From: Scolanthus callimorphus
Taxonomy: Eukaryota > Cnidaria > Anthozoa > Actiniaria > Edwardsiidae
Reading direction: 5' to 3'
NCBI GenBank assembly: GCA_033964015.1
Contig: CM066919.1
Span: forward strand, 22,413,421 to 22,477,420
Length of the DNA: 64,000 bases
Shown: piece by piece, positions 52,701 to 61,216 of the stretch
Layout: each line of letters begins with the position of its first letter
Numbering within the stretch: position 1 is the stretch's first letter
Notes under the pieces: generated by a model
The model's input: the letters and a program-made list of their open reading frames with translations, nothing else
Database searches by the model: none
What the model was told of the DNA's origin: nothing
Made by a program: the position numbers and the translations under genes

Positions 52701-54049
52701 TGATTGCATTTTTAATCCGCACCGGGGGGGTGAGGACCTATGGAAAATTTTCCAGGGGGGTTGTTTTGGACTCTGGAAATTCCACGGGAGGGGGTGGGTA
52801 AAAAGGTGACTTTCCAGGGACATTTTATCCAAAAAATAGATTTTCCAGGGGTATTTTGCCAGAAAAAATGGAAATTCCAGGGGAGGGGGTCCTTTATGAG
52901 GTTGGAAATTCCAGGGGAGGGGGTCTGTTTCATGAGTGGAAATTCCAGGGGAGAGGGTCTTTTTAAGGGAGGTCCTCAACCCCCCCGGTGCGGTTTAAAA
53001 ATGCAATCAGCCATTACAGGTTGCTCACACTATTTGCTGCTGGATCAGAATGAGGCGTTAATAAACTCACCTTGGGTGGTTTAAATGGATATTCAGCAGG
53101 AAAGACAATCTCTATTCTGAAAGCTCCTTTGTTGTATGGTGGGTTGTCCTAAAGGTAAAAAAATAAAGAACCACTAATGAAATGATAAGAATTGACTGTA
53201 AACAAACAATCAGCAAATGAGTACAGAACAAAAGCACTTGACTTTCATGATACTTGAGACATCGAAAGATTACAATAATTTCTCTGAAAATTGAGAAAAG
53301 TACACGCATGTGTACATTGTATCAGGCCTGACTCAGGCTCTTTTAAAATGAGCACTGAGAAGGGCCCAAAACCTTTTTTTTACGCCCAAGAACATCAACT
53401 GCATTACTATTATTATAACTTTAGAGTGCATTGAGTACAAAACAAATAATTCACAATGACCATCATCAATGCAAATGAATCGCGCTGTCTCTAATATATT
53501 ATAGCCTGCTAAAATCATGTTAATTAGAGATAATATGCCACGATGCTCGCCAAAGTTATTATTTTGTCTAATGTTCAGTTAAATGAGAACTTGTCCAAAG
53601 ATGAGAAAACTAAACTTCAGTTCTAAAAACAAATTAAAAATGCTCAACAGAATAAATGGAATTGAAATTTTGAGTGGAAGTTTTGTTGTGAAGCTGATGG
53701 GGCGTGAGGCTTGGGAAGGCATGGCCAATGGAATTGACTGATACATTAGTCAGTTATACGCAGTTTTATAGACATGCCCGCGCAACATCATTTGTATCGG
53801 TTAATCATATCGTTTTGTTTATTTGTTTATTTATTATTTATTGTTCATTGTTGCGCGTCGGCACCACCCATTGCCGGATTAGCTTGCTAGTGGCAATTTC
53901 CTAAATAACGTTAAAGTAAAGTCCCAACCAATTGGACAATATTATTCCCTTACCGGTACTATTAGAACTTTCCAATTCAATATATTACTTTCATCAACCT
54001 GTATATCTCTGAAAAGTTTAACGCCACTTTTTCTTAAATCATCAAGTTC
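39897..54049 (-). CDS. UBE2L3: UBE2L3/UbcH7-type ubiquitin-conjugating enzyme E2 (first exon not found)
   Basis: Class I E2 that takes ubiquitin from E1 on a catalytic cysteine and passes it to HECT and RBR ligases. Four exons give about 145 of roughly 154 residues: 53954-54049, 53071-53148, 43901-44009 and 39897-40063. Visible motifs are EYPFKPPK (the Phe that contacts HECT and RBR domains), [15 protein letters not shown] with the active Cys, and [13 protein letters not shown]. The CxP and the His in PEHP are the UbcH7-type features associated with reactivity toward cysteine rather than lysine. The short N-terminal exon (about nine codons) must lie upstream of 54049, possibly past the second LINE or outside the window. 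No frame breaks were seen. Confidence 0.93.
40437..40614. repeat. ~178-bp near-perfect palindrome with hammerhead-like core
   Basis: Arms of about 85 bp meet at 'cggacgtcgg'. Each arm contains GACGAAGGGCTAACGCTC then GAAACGTC, which resembles the stem II and GAAA part of the type I hammerhead ribozymes found in Penelope-like retroelements. The core CUGANGA reads CGGACGA and there is no stem I, so activity is unlikely. UBE2L3 intron. Confidence 0.75.
40925..41058. repeat. Two-copy tandem repeat (~67 bp)
   Basis: GCATCACATCAATTTAATGT with the following TTGGCAAAAATCAATCTTAA occurs twice in direct orientation with small changes. Confidence 0.65.
41165..41596. mobile_element. Foldback element with ~110-bp arms
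   Basis: AGTTTGATATTTCAAAGTTA on the left returns as its complement at 41575-41595; the arms include the words around TACGGATGGATGTAATTTA. A hAT-MITE remnant (GGCTACGCCCCTA) sits inside. Confidence 0.7.
41724..41885. mobile_element. hAT-like MITE, CAGGGGCGGATTTAG
   Basis: Left CAGGGGCGGATTTAGG, right CCTGGATCCGCCACT; shared interior block. UBE2L3 intron. Confidence 0.62.
42361..42941. mobile_element. Possible 580-bp element with short inverted repeats
   Basis: ATAGGCCATTAT with TTTGTTTACAG on the left and CTGTAAACAAA with ATAATGGCCTAT on the right. The interior is AT-rich and has no coding signal. Confidence 0.5.
43084..43579. mobile_element. hAT-like element, CAGGGATGCCAAC family, longer copy
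   Basis: About 496 bp. Left CAGGGATGCCAACCC, right GAGTTGGCGTCCCTG. An inner inverted pair (TATCACATCAGAAACATAT / ATATGTTTCTGATGG) extends homology between the two halves. UBE2L3 intron. Confidence 0.6.
43901..44009 (-). CDS. UBE2L3: UBE2L3 exon 4, catalytic cysteine
   Basis: 109 bp, phase 0-1, acceptor TTCCACAG, donor CAAG|GTACAT. Encodes [20 protein letters not shown] with HPN and the active Cys, then [16 protein letters not shown]. Confidence 0.93.
44097..44222. mobile_element. hAT-like MITE fragment with C run
   Basis: Retains TTTCCCCATACATTTACTAT and the right end CCTGGATCCACCCCTG. The left end is degraded. Confidence 0.5.
45289..46616 (-). CDS. DUF3504 / KIAA1958-like (Crypton-derived) tyrosine recombinase, frameshifted
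   Basis: Intronless ORF similar to the DUF3504 proteins descended from Crypton transposases, which cut and rejoin DNA through a Tyr. In the 336-residue C-terminal part the expected catalytic pattern is visible: Arg72 in [12 protein letters not shown] at 202-205, His228 in SGHK and Tyr237 in LNNYS, after a [16 protein letters not shown] segment. The N-terminal part starts [16 protein letters not shown] at 46616. One missing base near 46423 splits it from [16 protein letters not shown] and the rest. The C-terminus is Ser/Thr/Gln-rich. It lies in the third UBE2L3 intron, same strand. All key residues are present, so it was active or conserved recently. Confidence 0.82.
46858..47238. mobile_element. 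MITE with 9-bp duplication nested at the end of the DUF3504 element
   Basis: 381 bp. Ends GACAGAGCGGAAATGACC and GGTCATTTCCGCTCTGCC (one mismatch); ATCGTGATA duplicated at 46849-46857 and 47239-47247. No ORF. Confidence 0.82.
47458..47766 (-). CDS. LINE ORF2, C-terminal fragment
   Basis: [20 protein letters not shown] then [20 protein letters not shown], the usual end of cnidarian-type CR1/L2-like ORF2. Separated from the RT by a frame break. Confidence 0.75.
   Translation of the reverse strand: MYALPVYGASDTDLTVIQNFLDRSFKRRYTSKHIKIRDLLEKADKKLYARRSNDPECPLFSILPKTKDTKYQLRKKSTIRPKIQTDRFKNAFSNRIIFKYGI
47724..48524 (-). CDS. LINE ORF2, reverse transcriptase part
   Basis: Contains [34 protein letters not shown] (palm motif A), [20 protein letters not shown] (motif B) and KYADDSTIV (motif C, catalytic Asp pair). 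A further one-base break near 47775 moves the C-terminal [16 protein letters not shown] block to the 47458-47766 frame. Confidence 0.87.
   Translation of the reverse strand: MYNIHARDTVEEGLSSTQFAYRTGGSCIDALLSMQHTIYSYLDEQDCKAVRVFAMDFSKAFDCVNHELLSSKLKQLSLNPIIVNWYLSFLEKRQQRVIYNGFEGQWREVNRGTTQGSVSGPYLFNVFINDIELSLADRPALFKYADDSTIVVPLWGNGQCRTDLVDQFLSWSSRNRMACNSTKCKEIIFRKKGFNQDIAPINNIPQCKELPILGVTFQQNCKFSTHVRAKVIKANKSLFVIRSLRKEGMSLILCMLCRYMEPPIQI
48548..50917 (-). CDS. LINE ORF2, N-terminal part: 2A-like motif and endonuclease
   Basis: The open frame covers 789 codons, though the true start is probably an internal Met such as [23 protein letters not shown] at 50363-50389 fits the D-V/I-E-x-N-P-G-P 2A consensus that causes ribosomal skipping between Gly and Pro. 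The endonuclease follows with [24 protein letters not shown] and SIKTDHTAV. The frame ends at [13 protein letters not shown]; one extra base in the T run at 48587-48590 would continue into the RT frame ([17 protein letters not shown]). Confidence 0.82.
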   Translation of the reverse strand: MHDLFPKMTMQGRSPYFLLGLQFSMHKWIQAGSHWSIKAWKVMDLRNVLLQAWKIKNFYKYHQSHYCATTSAVRRRQNGGHEDLAPLFIFLYIRLNGPITLQNNPYSLLSIQEVYRADLVAGNSVVLPLSSHPSTRFLLRHSRHARLRHSILVWHKHGMLAIASSEQNICLDICICMDVESNPGPENGSEERESNISRPITYTKRDLIRLRKLPASRLRPIPAVVQKLKTLNILRYRGCRGGNWRRERRVENKESSGENCSGEPITVIYGIRENAWRSDTGARRDTTNLVRIPRQVHHAVPRTDFEFAVPKFLFTNICSLAKSKNRVRAAVALEADLNNKDIDVCIVSETHLKPDMPDAIVNIPGYSIFRRDRNWSGLDNRCKGGIAIYARSNLNIIDVYRSKQYELLYLIFRLPSGHLLLTCGVYHPPKPTYRPADFLQYFVHLMDNALDQHPGLTIVTGGDVNQLDTNELIVTTGWDALVDFPTRGEAYLDKVFTNRSDLFGKSVPYLVSIKTDHTAVILPAGTKLKPIRRNVCIRDCRKHRKDELYLKLASENWDSVLSSNNVEEAVNDLEAKIKHHMDVCIPLRSVRMSSRDPVWLTPLVKSLMRVKSRIAPNNKDRLCEINRKISELISKNRRALIEAPVGSREWWKHLDQLSQRRNTSAKVTLDTPALEELNNYFAELCTDDAYTQPVLAEVDESVEVPEVSERHVWNCLQHLKKTATGPDLIPFWIWKDHAEIFTNVIHKIWNLSLRTSKWPSSWKRAHATPLPKIDVPKASRISEELRSHQ
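50931..51180. mobile_element. MITE abutting the 5' end of the CR1-like LINE
   Basis: Left ATAGTCCAGTTTC with TGCTGAATAGGCATC, right GATGCCTATTCAGC with GAAACTGGACTAT. GGGAGCCTC pairs inside. About 250 bp. Confidence 0.68.
51311..51680. mobile_element. MITE, 26-bp inverted repeats
   Basis: ATAGACCTTTTTTCAAAAAG then GCCACC on the left, GGTGGCCATTTTGGAAAAAG then GTCTAT on the right. A related single end lies at 40718-40752. Confidence 0.62.
52036..52187. repeat. Hairpin repeat, ~60-bp arms
   Basis: GGGCAAATTTGGTTTGATTC and AAATATCAG on the left; CTGATATTTTACAGAATCAA then ACCAAATTTGCC on the right. An inner pair CGTATTTTGGC/GCCAAAATAC closes the loop. Confidence 0.6.
52697..53014. mobile_element. 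Inverted-repeat element filled with GGAATTTCC minisatellite, copy 2
   Basis: Left TGGCTGATTGCATTTTTAAT then CCGCACCGGGGGG and GAGGACC; the right end is its complement. TTACA near both ends may be a target duplication. The interior repeats GGAAATTCCAGGGGAGGGGG. Starts about 55 bp from UBE2L3 exon 3. Confidence 0.72.
53071..53148 (-). CDS. UBE2L3: UBE2L3 exon 3
   Basis: 78 bp, phase 0-0, acceptor CCTTTAG, donor AAG|GTGAGT. Encodes [20 protein letters not shown] then PFKPPK, with the ligase-contacting Phe. Confidence 0.92.
53954..54049 (-). CDS. UBE2L3: UBE2L3 exon 2 (first one recognised)
   Basis: 96 bp, phase 0-0, acceptor ATTCCAG, donor CCG|GTAAGG. Encodes [20 protein letters not shown] then [12 protein letters not shown], the N-terminal helix and first strands of the E2 fold. 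Confidence 0.92.
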
Positions 54050-55073
54050 CTGGAATAAAATAAAAGTAATTATAAACCATCCTAGACTCCTGTGCAGCCC
54101 TTGTGTCAGCCATGCATCCCTCCAAAGGTTTTGCATGGCATGTTGGCAGTGGCACATCCAGAGGGGGTTCCAAGGGTTCCATGGAACCCCCCTTGAGCCT
54201 CAGAACAGTGATTTTATTGTGATTACCAGATGGCATTGAGTATTGTTTATAATATTAGAAACGATTTACTTCTGGATGAGCTGGAGTGTCTATGCATAGA
54301 AATTTGCAAACCAAATGCGAAACCATTTTTAGTTTCAACAATCTACAGGCCACCTGGCACGCATATGACCATTTTTGACCATGGTTATTTTGTGCAGCAG
54401 TAGAGGAGGGGTCACAAAAAGCTACCACCTGGAGAAGAGGGGGTTATGCACTAATGCTGTTTGAAGCTACAAAATCATCCACCCCCTCCCTGCCTCTAAA
54501 TAGTGATGAAGCCATGTTACACTCCAATGCACAGTTTTATGCACAGTTTTATGTGTTATGGCCAATAATGCATTCACTCACTCACTGATGTTGTAGTCTA
54601 GGAGCAGATCTTGAAAAGAGGCATAGAAAGTGGTTTTCGTAGCACCCTTCCCGCAGACCCAGGAAAGTAGCATATGATGATAGTTATGTGTATAAAAGGT
54701 TTAATTTAGACCGGGTGTTACAAATTAGCCCATGGGACAACATTCCAATATTGGGCACTTTTCTTACAAGATGCTTGTGCCCCTCTCAAAAACAAACAAC
54801 AACAACAACAACAACATTTTATTACACAATAAACTTAAATACATTTTGAAAGCTGAACCCGCAAATAGCTCAAAAGCTAATCGAGGCGGGAAGCTACTTT
54901 AAATATATAAATATATCTACATATAGGTTTGGCAGCTCCTAATTTATCAGTTACAGAAAGTTGATGTTTTTTAAGAAAGAGAAAAAAAGCGAAAAAAAGC
55001 AAAGAGATAGAAGTTAAGTAACGAAATGCAAATAATGAATTATAATCAATTAATAGCATTTGTTAAAATGAAC

Positions 55074-55430
55074 TTAAGGCAGAAAAGAGGATTTAGGCAA
55101 TCTCGTAATTACTTCAGAAACACCAATATAGTCATCTTCAGATTTGAGTAAATTAGTAAGTGACACTTGTAAATTTTGTTTGAATTTTCTTTTGTTTTGA
55201 TTACGCAGCACTTCTGGCAAACTATTCCATATGACTGGACCAGATCGTGAAAATGCCAGTCTTTGTATCTCAAGCCTTGAATGCTGGATTTGATAGTTCC
55301 CCTTAGTGGCAGATCGGGTACTATAGTTATGCACATTACTTGTTTTTGTGAAAAGATTTTGTATCAAAACAGGGGCAGTACCACAATTAACGTCATACAT
55401 CAAACTTGCTACTTTTTCAAAATAAATCAT
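55074..55430 (-). CDS. LINE ORF2, C-terminal fragment
   Basis: VHNYSTRSATKGNYQIQHSR and SGPVIWNSLPEVLRNQNKRK, the C-terminal block of jockey/CR1-type ORF2, followed by stop and the 3'UTR. Confidence 0.78.
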   Translation of the reverse strand: MIYFEKVASLMYDVNCGTAPVLIQNLFTKTSNVHNYSTRSATKGNYQIQHSRLEIQRLAFSRSGPVIWNSLPEVLRNQNKRKFKQNLQVSLTNLLKSEDDYIGVSEVITRLPKSSFLP

Positions 55431-55855
55431 ATAACAGGCAGAAGATTAGACGATACAAAGAGCGGAATGGCGTGACACTGCCTTTGCTTAAAATACATTA
55501 ATCTTAATGCACGCTTTTGTAAAGTAAGTAATTTGTTGGTATACAACTTTGCAGCACGTCCCCAAGCGACGATACCATAAGACAAATAAGGCAAAATTAG
55601 AGATCTGTAGAGACTGGTCAAGACACTAAATGGTACGGAGTGTCTTAACCTAGAGATAATGCCAACAGTTTTACTAACTTTTAGTGCGACATGATCAATA
55701 TGTTGCTTCCAATTCAAATTACTATCGATTAGTACTCCAAGATATTTAACGTATTTTTTACTGTCAAGAGGTATCCAACGTTGGGAGTTATTATCAAAGA
55801 GTCTAATCGCAGGTTTGATGATCAATTTTCTTCTGAGACGGGTGAAAGATAACAA
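55427..55855 (-). CDS. LINE ORF2, thumb and connection fragment
   Basis: KYLGVLIDSNLNWKQHIDHV, SLYRSLILPYLSYGIVAWG and LLTLQKRALRLMYF, the standard region after the RT palm. Confidence 0.8.
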   Translation of the reverse strand: MLSFTRLRRKLIIKPAIRLFDNNSQRWIPLDSKKYVKYLGVLIDSNLNWKQHIDHVALKVSKTVGIISRLRHSVPFSVLTSLYRSLILPYLSYGIVAWGRAAKLYTNKLLTLQKRALRLMYFKQRQCHAIPLFVSSNLLPVI

Positions 55856-56210
55856 AATTAGACTTCTTTAAATTTAATGTAAGTTTATTTGCTGTAAGCC
55901 ATTCACATACTTTAACTAGCTCGCTGTTTAGCATTGTTTCTAAGTTTTTTAATTTTTTATCCGCGTAAAATAAGTTAGTATCGTCAGCAAAGAGAAAAAA
56001 GTTTAAGATATTAGAAGAATTACAAATATCGTTAATATAGATCAGAAAGAGAAGCGGGCCAAGGACAGACCCTTGAGGAACCCCACATAGCGTTTCTTGT
56101 TTATCAGAGATGTTATTACGAATTTCAGTGGTTTGAAAACGGCCTTTAAGATAGGAAGAGAACCATGAGTTAATTACCCCCCTTATCCCATAATGATGCA
56201 ATTTTCCCAC
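55803..56210 (-). CDS. LINE ORF2, reverse transcriptase fragment 2
   Basis: GVINSWFSSYLKGRFQ, CGVPQGSVLGPLLFLIYIND (motif B) and FLFADDTNLFYADKK (motif C). Ends at a frame break near 55845. Confidence 0.85.
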   Translation of the reverse strand: MGKLHHYGIRGVINSWFSSYLKGRFQTTEIRNNISDKQETLCGVPQGSVLGPLLFLIYINDICNSSNILNFFLFADDTNLFYADKKLKNLETMLNSELVKVCEWLTANKLTLNLKKSNFVIFHPSQKKIDHQTCD

Positions 56211-56812
56211 AAAATGTCATGATCAACAGTATCGAATGCTTTGCTTAGGTCGATAAAAACGCCACACGAATACAGTTTCTTATCCATATTTGTTTGAATT
56301 TTGTTTATTATATCTAAAATTGCATGTTCGGTTGAATGGTTTTCACGAAAGCCATACTGTGACTCGCAAATAATATTGTTATTCTCAAGGTAGGATTTGA
56401 GCCTTTTATACATAAGCTTTTCAAAGATTTTATTATAAATGGACAAAAGAGATATTGGGCGGTAATTATTGGGGTCAGTTTCATCATCAGATTTGAATAT
56501 GGGAATAATTTTCGCTATTTTAAGTTTTTGAGGGTAGACACCACTCTCGATAGAAATATTGAATATTTCGGTCAAAGGATTACACAAGATATGCATTGCG
56601 CACTTTAACACTCGGATGGGACACGAATACAAGCCAAATGATTTGTTAAATGGCAGGGCGAGAATCTCCGATGTTACTTCTATAGGTTCGACAGGATGAA
56701 AAACAAACGAACCTACAAGATTTGAAAAGCCGTTTTGGCCAGTAAGATAGTCAGAGAAGTGTTTTTTCGGAGTGCGGTAATTTAGCTGCAAGGCGATGGC
56801 CACATGAAGCAA
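56183..56812 (-). CDS. LINE ORF2, reverse transcriptase fragment 1
   Basis: NYRPISLLSIYNKIFEKLMY, QYGFRENHSTEHAILDI and GVFIDLSKAFDTVDHDIL, fingers and palm motif A. The frame changes near 56200 to the next fragment. Confidence 0.83.
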   Translation of the reverse strand: MLHVAIALQLNYRTPKKHFSDYLTGQNGFSNLVGSFVFHPVEPIEVTSEILALPFNKSFGLYSCPIRVLKCAMHILCNPLTEIFNISIESGVYPQKLKIAKIIPIFKSDDETDPNNYRPISLLSIYNKIFEKLMYKRLKSYLENNNIICESQYGFRENHSTEHAILDIINKIQTNMDKKLYSCGVFIDLSKAFDTVDHDILWENCIIMG

Positions 56813-56993
56813 AATGAGAATTTAAAATATTTGCCATTTTCGAGGGCGCGTGGATTAATGGAGAAAACCGATTAGCCCGCAAAGCATTAATAGATTTTCG
56901 AGACTTTTTGTGACGCCCAATTAAATCGCGGATCCCTTCCCATGTCTTTTTCATATTTGATACATTATAATTAAAATAAGAATCGTAATACAA
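56751..56993 (-). CDS. LINE ORF2, linker fragment
   Basis: MKKTWEGIRDLIGRHKKSRK then INALRANRFSPLI, the usual segment between endonuclease and RT. Overlaps the next fragment by one frame break. Confidence 0.65.
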   Translation of the reverse strand: MYYDSYFNYNVSNMKKTWEGIRDLIGRHKKSRKSINALRANRFSPLIHAPSKMANILNSHFASCGHRLAAKLPHSEKTLL

Positions 56994-57109
56994 CTTTTTA
57001 CTTAACCGAGTCAGTGATATAATGCGGTTTCTGTATAATTTGTATGTGTCAAAATTATTCGATTTAAAAAGTTCATTCTTTATTCGTATGGCTGTCTTAA
57101 TTCCTTTTG

Positions 57110-57505
57110 TTATCCATGGTTTAGAAAATTGTTTGATTTTTCTTTAGATAAGGTTTTTAGAGGTGCATGCTTATTAACAAGTTTGTTCACTTTATTATAG
57201 AAAGAAGAAAATAGTTTATTAGGGTCATTTCGTTCGTGCTCGATTAAAGATGACCAATCAATGTGAAGAAGATCATTATTAAATAGTCTCTCGTTAAAGT
57301 GAGAATAATCCCGAATTTTATATTTATAAATTTTTTCATTTATAGCCATAGAACTCATAATACAAAACTGGGAAAAGTGATCACTTAGATCAGTTATTAA
57401 ATTGCCGCTCAAAACTAGATTGCTGATATTGTTCACAAAAATATTATCAATCAACGTAGCGGAATCCCGGTGCACGCGCGTGGGCTTGTCAATGCTCGGG
57501 AGCAT
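57110..57505 (-). CDS. LINE ORF2, endonuclease end and linker
   Basis: SIDKPTRVHRDSATLIDNIF and DLSDHFSQFCIM carry the terminal endonuclease motifs (T..SATLIDNIF, SDH). Ends where the frame breaks before the next fragment. Confidence 0.75.
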   Translation of the reverse strand: MLPSIDKPTRVHRDSATLIDNIFVNNISNLVLSGNLITDLSDHFSQFCIMSSMAINEKIYKYKIRDYSHFNERLFNNDLLHIDWSSLIEHERNDPNKLFSSFYNKVNKLVNKHAPLKTLSKEKSNNFLNHG

Positions 57506-57644
57506 TGAGCAGCTTTGTAAAGATAGGAAAAAGTCATGTGCATAACTACAGCTATTTATACGAAGTAGATCTATATTGGTGTCAGATAAAACAAAGACGG
57601 GGTTGCCTTTTGAAGTATATATTCGAGTTTTTCATCAATGTATT

Positions 57645-58331
57645 TCAGGAAACAATCTGGGTTGTTGTGCTGCCTATACAATACGCCGCAAAATATGTTT
57701 TTCTTTTCCGGAACAATGATTTCGATCCATAATGACTGAAAGCTTCATTGGAATTTCTTTCAACGACGTAGTAATCATAGTCGTCACGTATGAACATTCC
57801 ACAACCGCCGGCCGACAATGGTGTTGGAACGAATTCAAAAACATAACCTGGAATGTTGTAATTGAAGCCATCTAGATTTGCATCGGTAATTCTTGTTTCT
57901 GTAATTCCGATTATGCTAAAAGAAAACTGAAGTTCATCTAAAATATGTGTTTGTAAACTTTCTATATTCTTTTTGAGGCTACAAATATTATTATGAAAGA
58001 GAGAAAAACTAGAATTTGGCGGATGGTCAAGACCCAGATTGTTTTTAGTTTTATAAAAGCTGTTGGGAGAAAAATATCGACATCTAACATGGTTGCTAAC
58101 AGTATTAAGATCAGGGTCAATACTTTGGTTCGAACTATGGTTAAGGCTAAATATATCTAAATCGTAAAGACTAGGTAAATTACCTAGGTATTTTTTGGAC
58201 GTGAATGGGACAGAAAGGCTATTATTGAATTGACCGTGAACAATATTAATATTAACGCCGTAATAAGGCAAATCATTTTGTAGAGTAATTTTGTTCGATT
58301 TAGATTGTGTTTTAGTAGAACGAGAGCTCAT
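57645..58331 (-). CDS. LINE ORF2, endonuclease part
   Basis: Starts MSSRSTKTQSKSNKITLQ, 55 bp after the ORF1 stop. Motifs NNICSLKKNIESLQTHI, GITETRI and AGGCGMFIRDD are the AP-endonuclease signature. The frame is lost near 57735 and again near 57610. Confidence 0.78.
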   Translation of the reverse strand: MSSRSTKTQSKSNKITLQNDLPYYGVNINIVHGQFNNSLSVPFTSKKYLGNLPSLYDLDIFSLNHSSNQSIDPDLNTVSNHVRCRYFSPNSFYKTKNNLGLDHPPNSSFSLFHNNICSLKKNIESLQTHILDELQFSFSIIGITETRITDANLDGFNYNIPGYVFEFVPTPLSAGGCGMFIRDDYDYYVVERNSNEAFSHYGSKSLFRKRKTYFAAYCIGSTTTQIVS

Positions 58332-58386
58332 ACTAAACTAGAGAAATTGTTACCAGTTATAATAAAAGTAACAAGATAATTAGTAC

Positions 58387-59238
58387 TTAGCTGACTGAGC
58401 CTGAGCTAGTGTGGGCTTGAGCAAGCTTTTTTGTCAGCTTTGCCAGATCTTCACTATTCCGCAATTTGAAGATGTCGGAGTCATCCGACTTGCGCAACCA
58501 TATCATGCTTCCTTTGGCCCAACAGAACTTGAACTGATAGACGTCTTTAAGCTTCTTTGCTTCTTGAAAGAGTGCTTGTTGCCTTGGGGATAGATGCTCA
58601 AAGATCATTAGGCCCTCAACCGAAATTCTCGAGTTGAAACCAAGGTGTTCTGCCGTCACTTTGGAGGCTGATTTCCTGCACTCTAAAACCCGACTTCTTG
58701 CTAGTCTTCGAGTGAATCGGCATACAATGGCGTTGGGTTTGTCGCTGGGTTTGCGGGATGGAACTCGGTGAGCTATGTCGATGTCTAAGATGCTTACACT
58801 CTTAGCACCAATGTGCGAGAACAACCGAAGACACAGTGCCGTTGTCGCCTCTGCACTTTCGCTGGCTGAAGACATGGGCATGCCGACAATTTTGACATTA
58901 TATTGGTATGAATAATCCTCAGCATGGTCCACAAAATCTTCAATTTCTTTGCAGCGTTTGGAGATGGAATCCAGTCTTGAACTAATAACCTTAAGTTCGT
59001 TGAGAGTATTGCTGTGCAATTCCACCATGTCGTCGCACTGATCACTTACATACTCGACGGTTTTTGCTCCATCCGAAGACATCATGGCCGACTGGAGATG
59101 GCTACTCGTAGATTGCTGACTCCTAATTTCCTCTTCCAGTTTCTTCACCTGCTCTCGTAAAAGGTCTACCTCGTTTCTCAGACCCTTATTCTCCTTTCTT
59201 AATGTTTTAGCTTCATTTTTGGAATCCTTTCCAGACAT
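58387..59238 (-). CDS. LINE ORF1p, Transposase_22-like RNA-binding protein
   Basis: 283 residues, intact. N-terminal coiled coil (about 10-45: LRKENKGLRNEVDLLREQVK), then an RRM-like and C-terminal domain with VKIVGMPMS, DIAHRVPSRKPSDKPNAIVC and RISVEGLMIFEHLSP. This matches the L1 ORF1p layout, in which trimers coat the RNA and act as chaperones. Confidence 0.82.
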   Translation of the reverse strand: MSGKDSKNEAKTLRKENKGLRNEVDLLREQVKKLEEEIRSQQSTSSHLQSAMMSSDGAKTVEYVSDQCDDMVELHSNTLNELKVISSRLDSISKRCKEIEDFVDHAEDYSYQYNVKIVGMPMSSASESAEATTALCLRLFSHIGAKSVSILDIDIAHRVPSRKPSDKPNAIVCRFTRRLARSRVLECRKSASKVTAEHLGFNSRISVEGLMIFEHLSPRQQALFQEAKKLKDVYQFKFCWAKGSMIWLRKSDDSDIFKLRNSEDLAKLTKKLAQAHTSSGSVS

Positions 59239-59784
59239 TTTAGTGATTGGGTTAGTAGTTTTGGGAGCACAAAAAGACGCGACCGTTCAGCTCGAACAAC
59301 CACCCAGGAAGCTACTCGGGTTACTCGATTGCACATTGCCTTTCATGTTGCTGTCCTGTTTTAGCATTTTCCTCTCGTGACTCATTAGATCGCGTAGTTT
59401 TCAGGTATATTGTTCATGGTCCTTTCTTTACTAGCAAACTAAAAAATGCCTTCTGATTTGTGCTCAAGTTTGCCATTGTTGGGCCATTCTCACAACTGAT
59501 AGGTAAGATATCATTTTTAACAACAACAATTTATTACTACTCTTACCAATTCTAAGTACAAGAAAAAAAAATGAGGTTTTGAACATTTAAACCCTGTAAA
59601 ATTAAAATTCTTATCAAAAAAGACATCAAACGGTGCATACTTGTAGAAATAAATGCGTTTTTAGATGGTTGGAAAATTACTTGCCATAAATTGCATACAC
59701 TGTAAAAATGAAGGTTTAAAGAGATATCTGTGATGGCAGCCATTTTAAATCCTCTTGTTATTGTGTGTTTCCAAGAAATATCCA

Positions 59785-59965
59785 TACCCCCCACGGAAGG
59801 GTGTTCAGAAATGACCCCCCACCCCTCTGGAATTTCCGATTTTGGTGCCTGGTTGTTAACCCCCCCTCCCCCCCCCCCCCCCACCCCACCCCCACCACGC
59901 ACGTAAAATTTTTACCCCCCACCTCCCTCTGGAAATTTTGATGCCAGAAAATATGGGGTATACGG
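59785..59965. repeat. C-rich GGAATTTCC repeat fragment
   Basis: CCCCACCCCTCTGGAATTTC words with long C runs, same family as 27131 and 52697; similar blocks at 61010-61110, 30650-30680 and 1-150. Confidence 0.5.
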
Positions 59966-61216
59966 AGTATAATTGCAAAAGCGCGCTCCGAATATGTGTA
60001 ACAATAACTTTAAGCATTCACAAATTGTGAAGAGGGCGAAAAATGCTTTCAACGTTTGTAATCAGGAGTTTAAAAGAAGTTGCTATTTGTGTAAATATTG
60101 CATTGCGTTCTTGTCAAAAAAGATGAACTGGGCAAGATGCCACGTTACGCATTCCCATAATTCACGCGCCACAACAAACAGCAACTCACAAACCGCTTCA
60201 GACAGAAAACGTCAATAAGATAGTAGTACAAATTGACCTGAACAATGGTCTCGTTTTACAAAAAATAACAATAAAATAGATTGCAAAAAGAAATTTGTTT
60301 TGAATAATCGGGAAGCCATTCTGTTGTTATTATTCCCTCATCGTGCGAAATGTCACGCCTGATTGGTTTCTGAATGTTTTCGCGCTCAGCTGGGGATGCG
60401 CATCGCTGGCGTAAAATTAATTGTTTGACCAGAATTTTTAGAGTTTCTCTTTGATATTCTACAATCCCCGCCAATACTGTTGACCCATTTCTCAACGTTT
60501 GAACAGTTATTCTTAAAATTTGGTTCCTTAGCAAGAGTCTCCCGCAAACAAGCTCTTTTCTCCCCCCTTCCCCCCCAATCAATGTTGCTCCTGTAGGATA
60601 TCACCGGAGTTTTGTGTGGTGCAGTTGGGATTTCAACATTGGGAGAGGGGGTTGTGCATTAATGTTGTCCTGTCTGTGATCGTTCTTGCAAGCATTTTTT
60701 AGCGTTACTAAATGGAGTGTGTGTGTCAACTAGTTTTGGGCGCGGATCGTAGACTATTGACAAGGAAATACATTTCTGTAATACTTGATACTTGGGACAA
60801 GAAAGCCAAATCACAGCTTCTTTAGGAGCAAATCACTAGTTTTCTAGAACGTCTCTTCAACAAATTTTGCACGGAGGATTCTAGACAACTAACACGCTTC
60901 TTAGCAACGTCTTTCAGCAAAAAACAAAAACATTCACGCAAAACTTAGCGCGTTTTTGACTTGGTACGAGAAATGCGGTTTGCTAACCATCTGTAATTTT
61001 TTTCCGCTCGTTAACCCCCCACCCCTCTGGAAATTTCTAGGCCTATGACCCCCCACCCCTCTGGAATTTCCAATCCCTTCCGTGGGTGGGGGGGGGGGAG
61101 GGTATGGATATTTTTTGGAAACACACATTCAAGAATGATATAGACTGTATGGCTTTCCCGGCCTACCGACTTTGTTTGAATCATTTAACTAGGTAATTTC
61201 AAATAAGGAAAATTTT

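Larger units (their letters stand above)
54789..59270 (-). mobile_element. Second LINE: L1-type ORF1 plus multiply broken ORF2
   Basis: Minus-strand order: ORF1 (58387-59238), endonuclease (57645-58331), linker (56751-57505), RT (55803-56812) and C-terminal region (55074-55855). The 3' tail is a TTG repeat seen as CAA at 54789-54818. ORF2 is split into at least six frames. It lies upstream of UBE2L3 exon 2, probably in its first intron. Confidence 0.85.
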
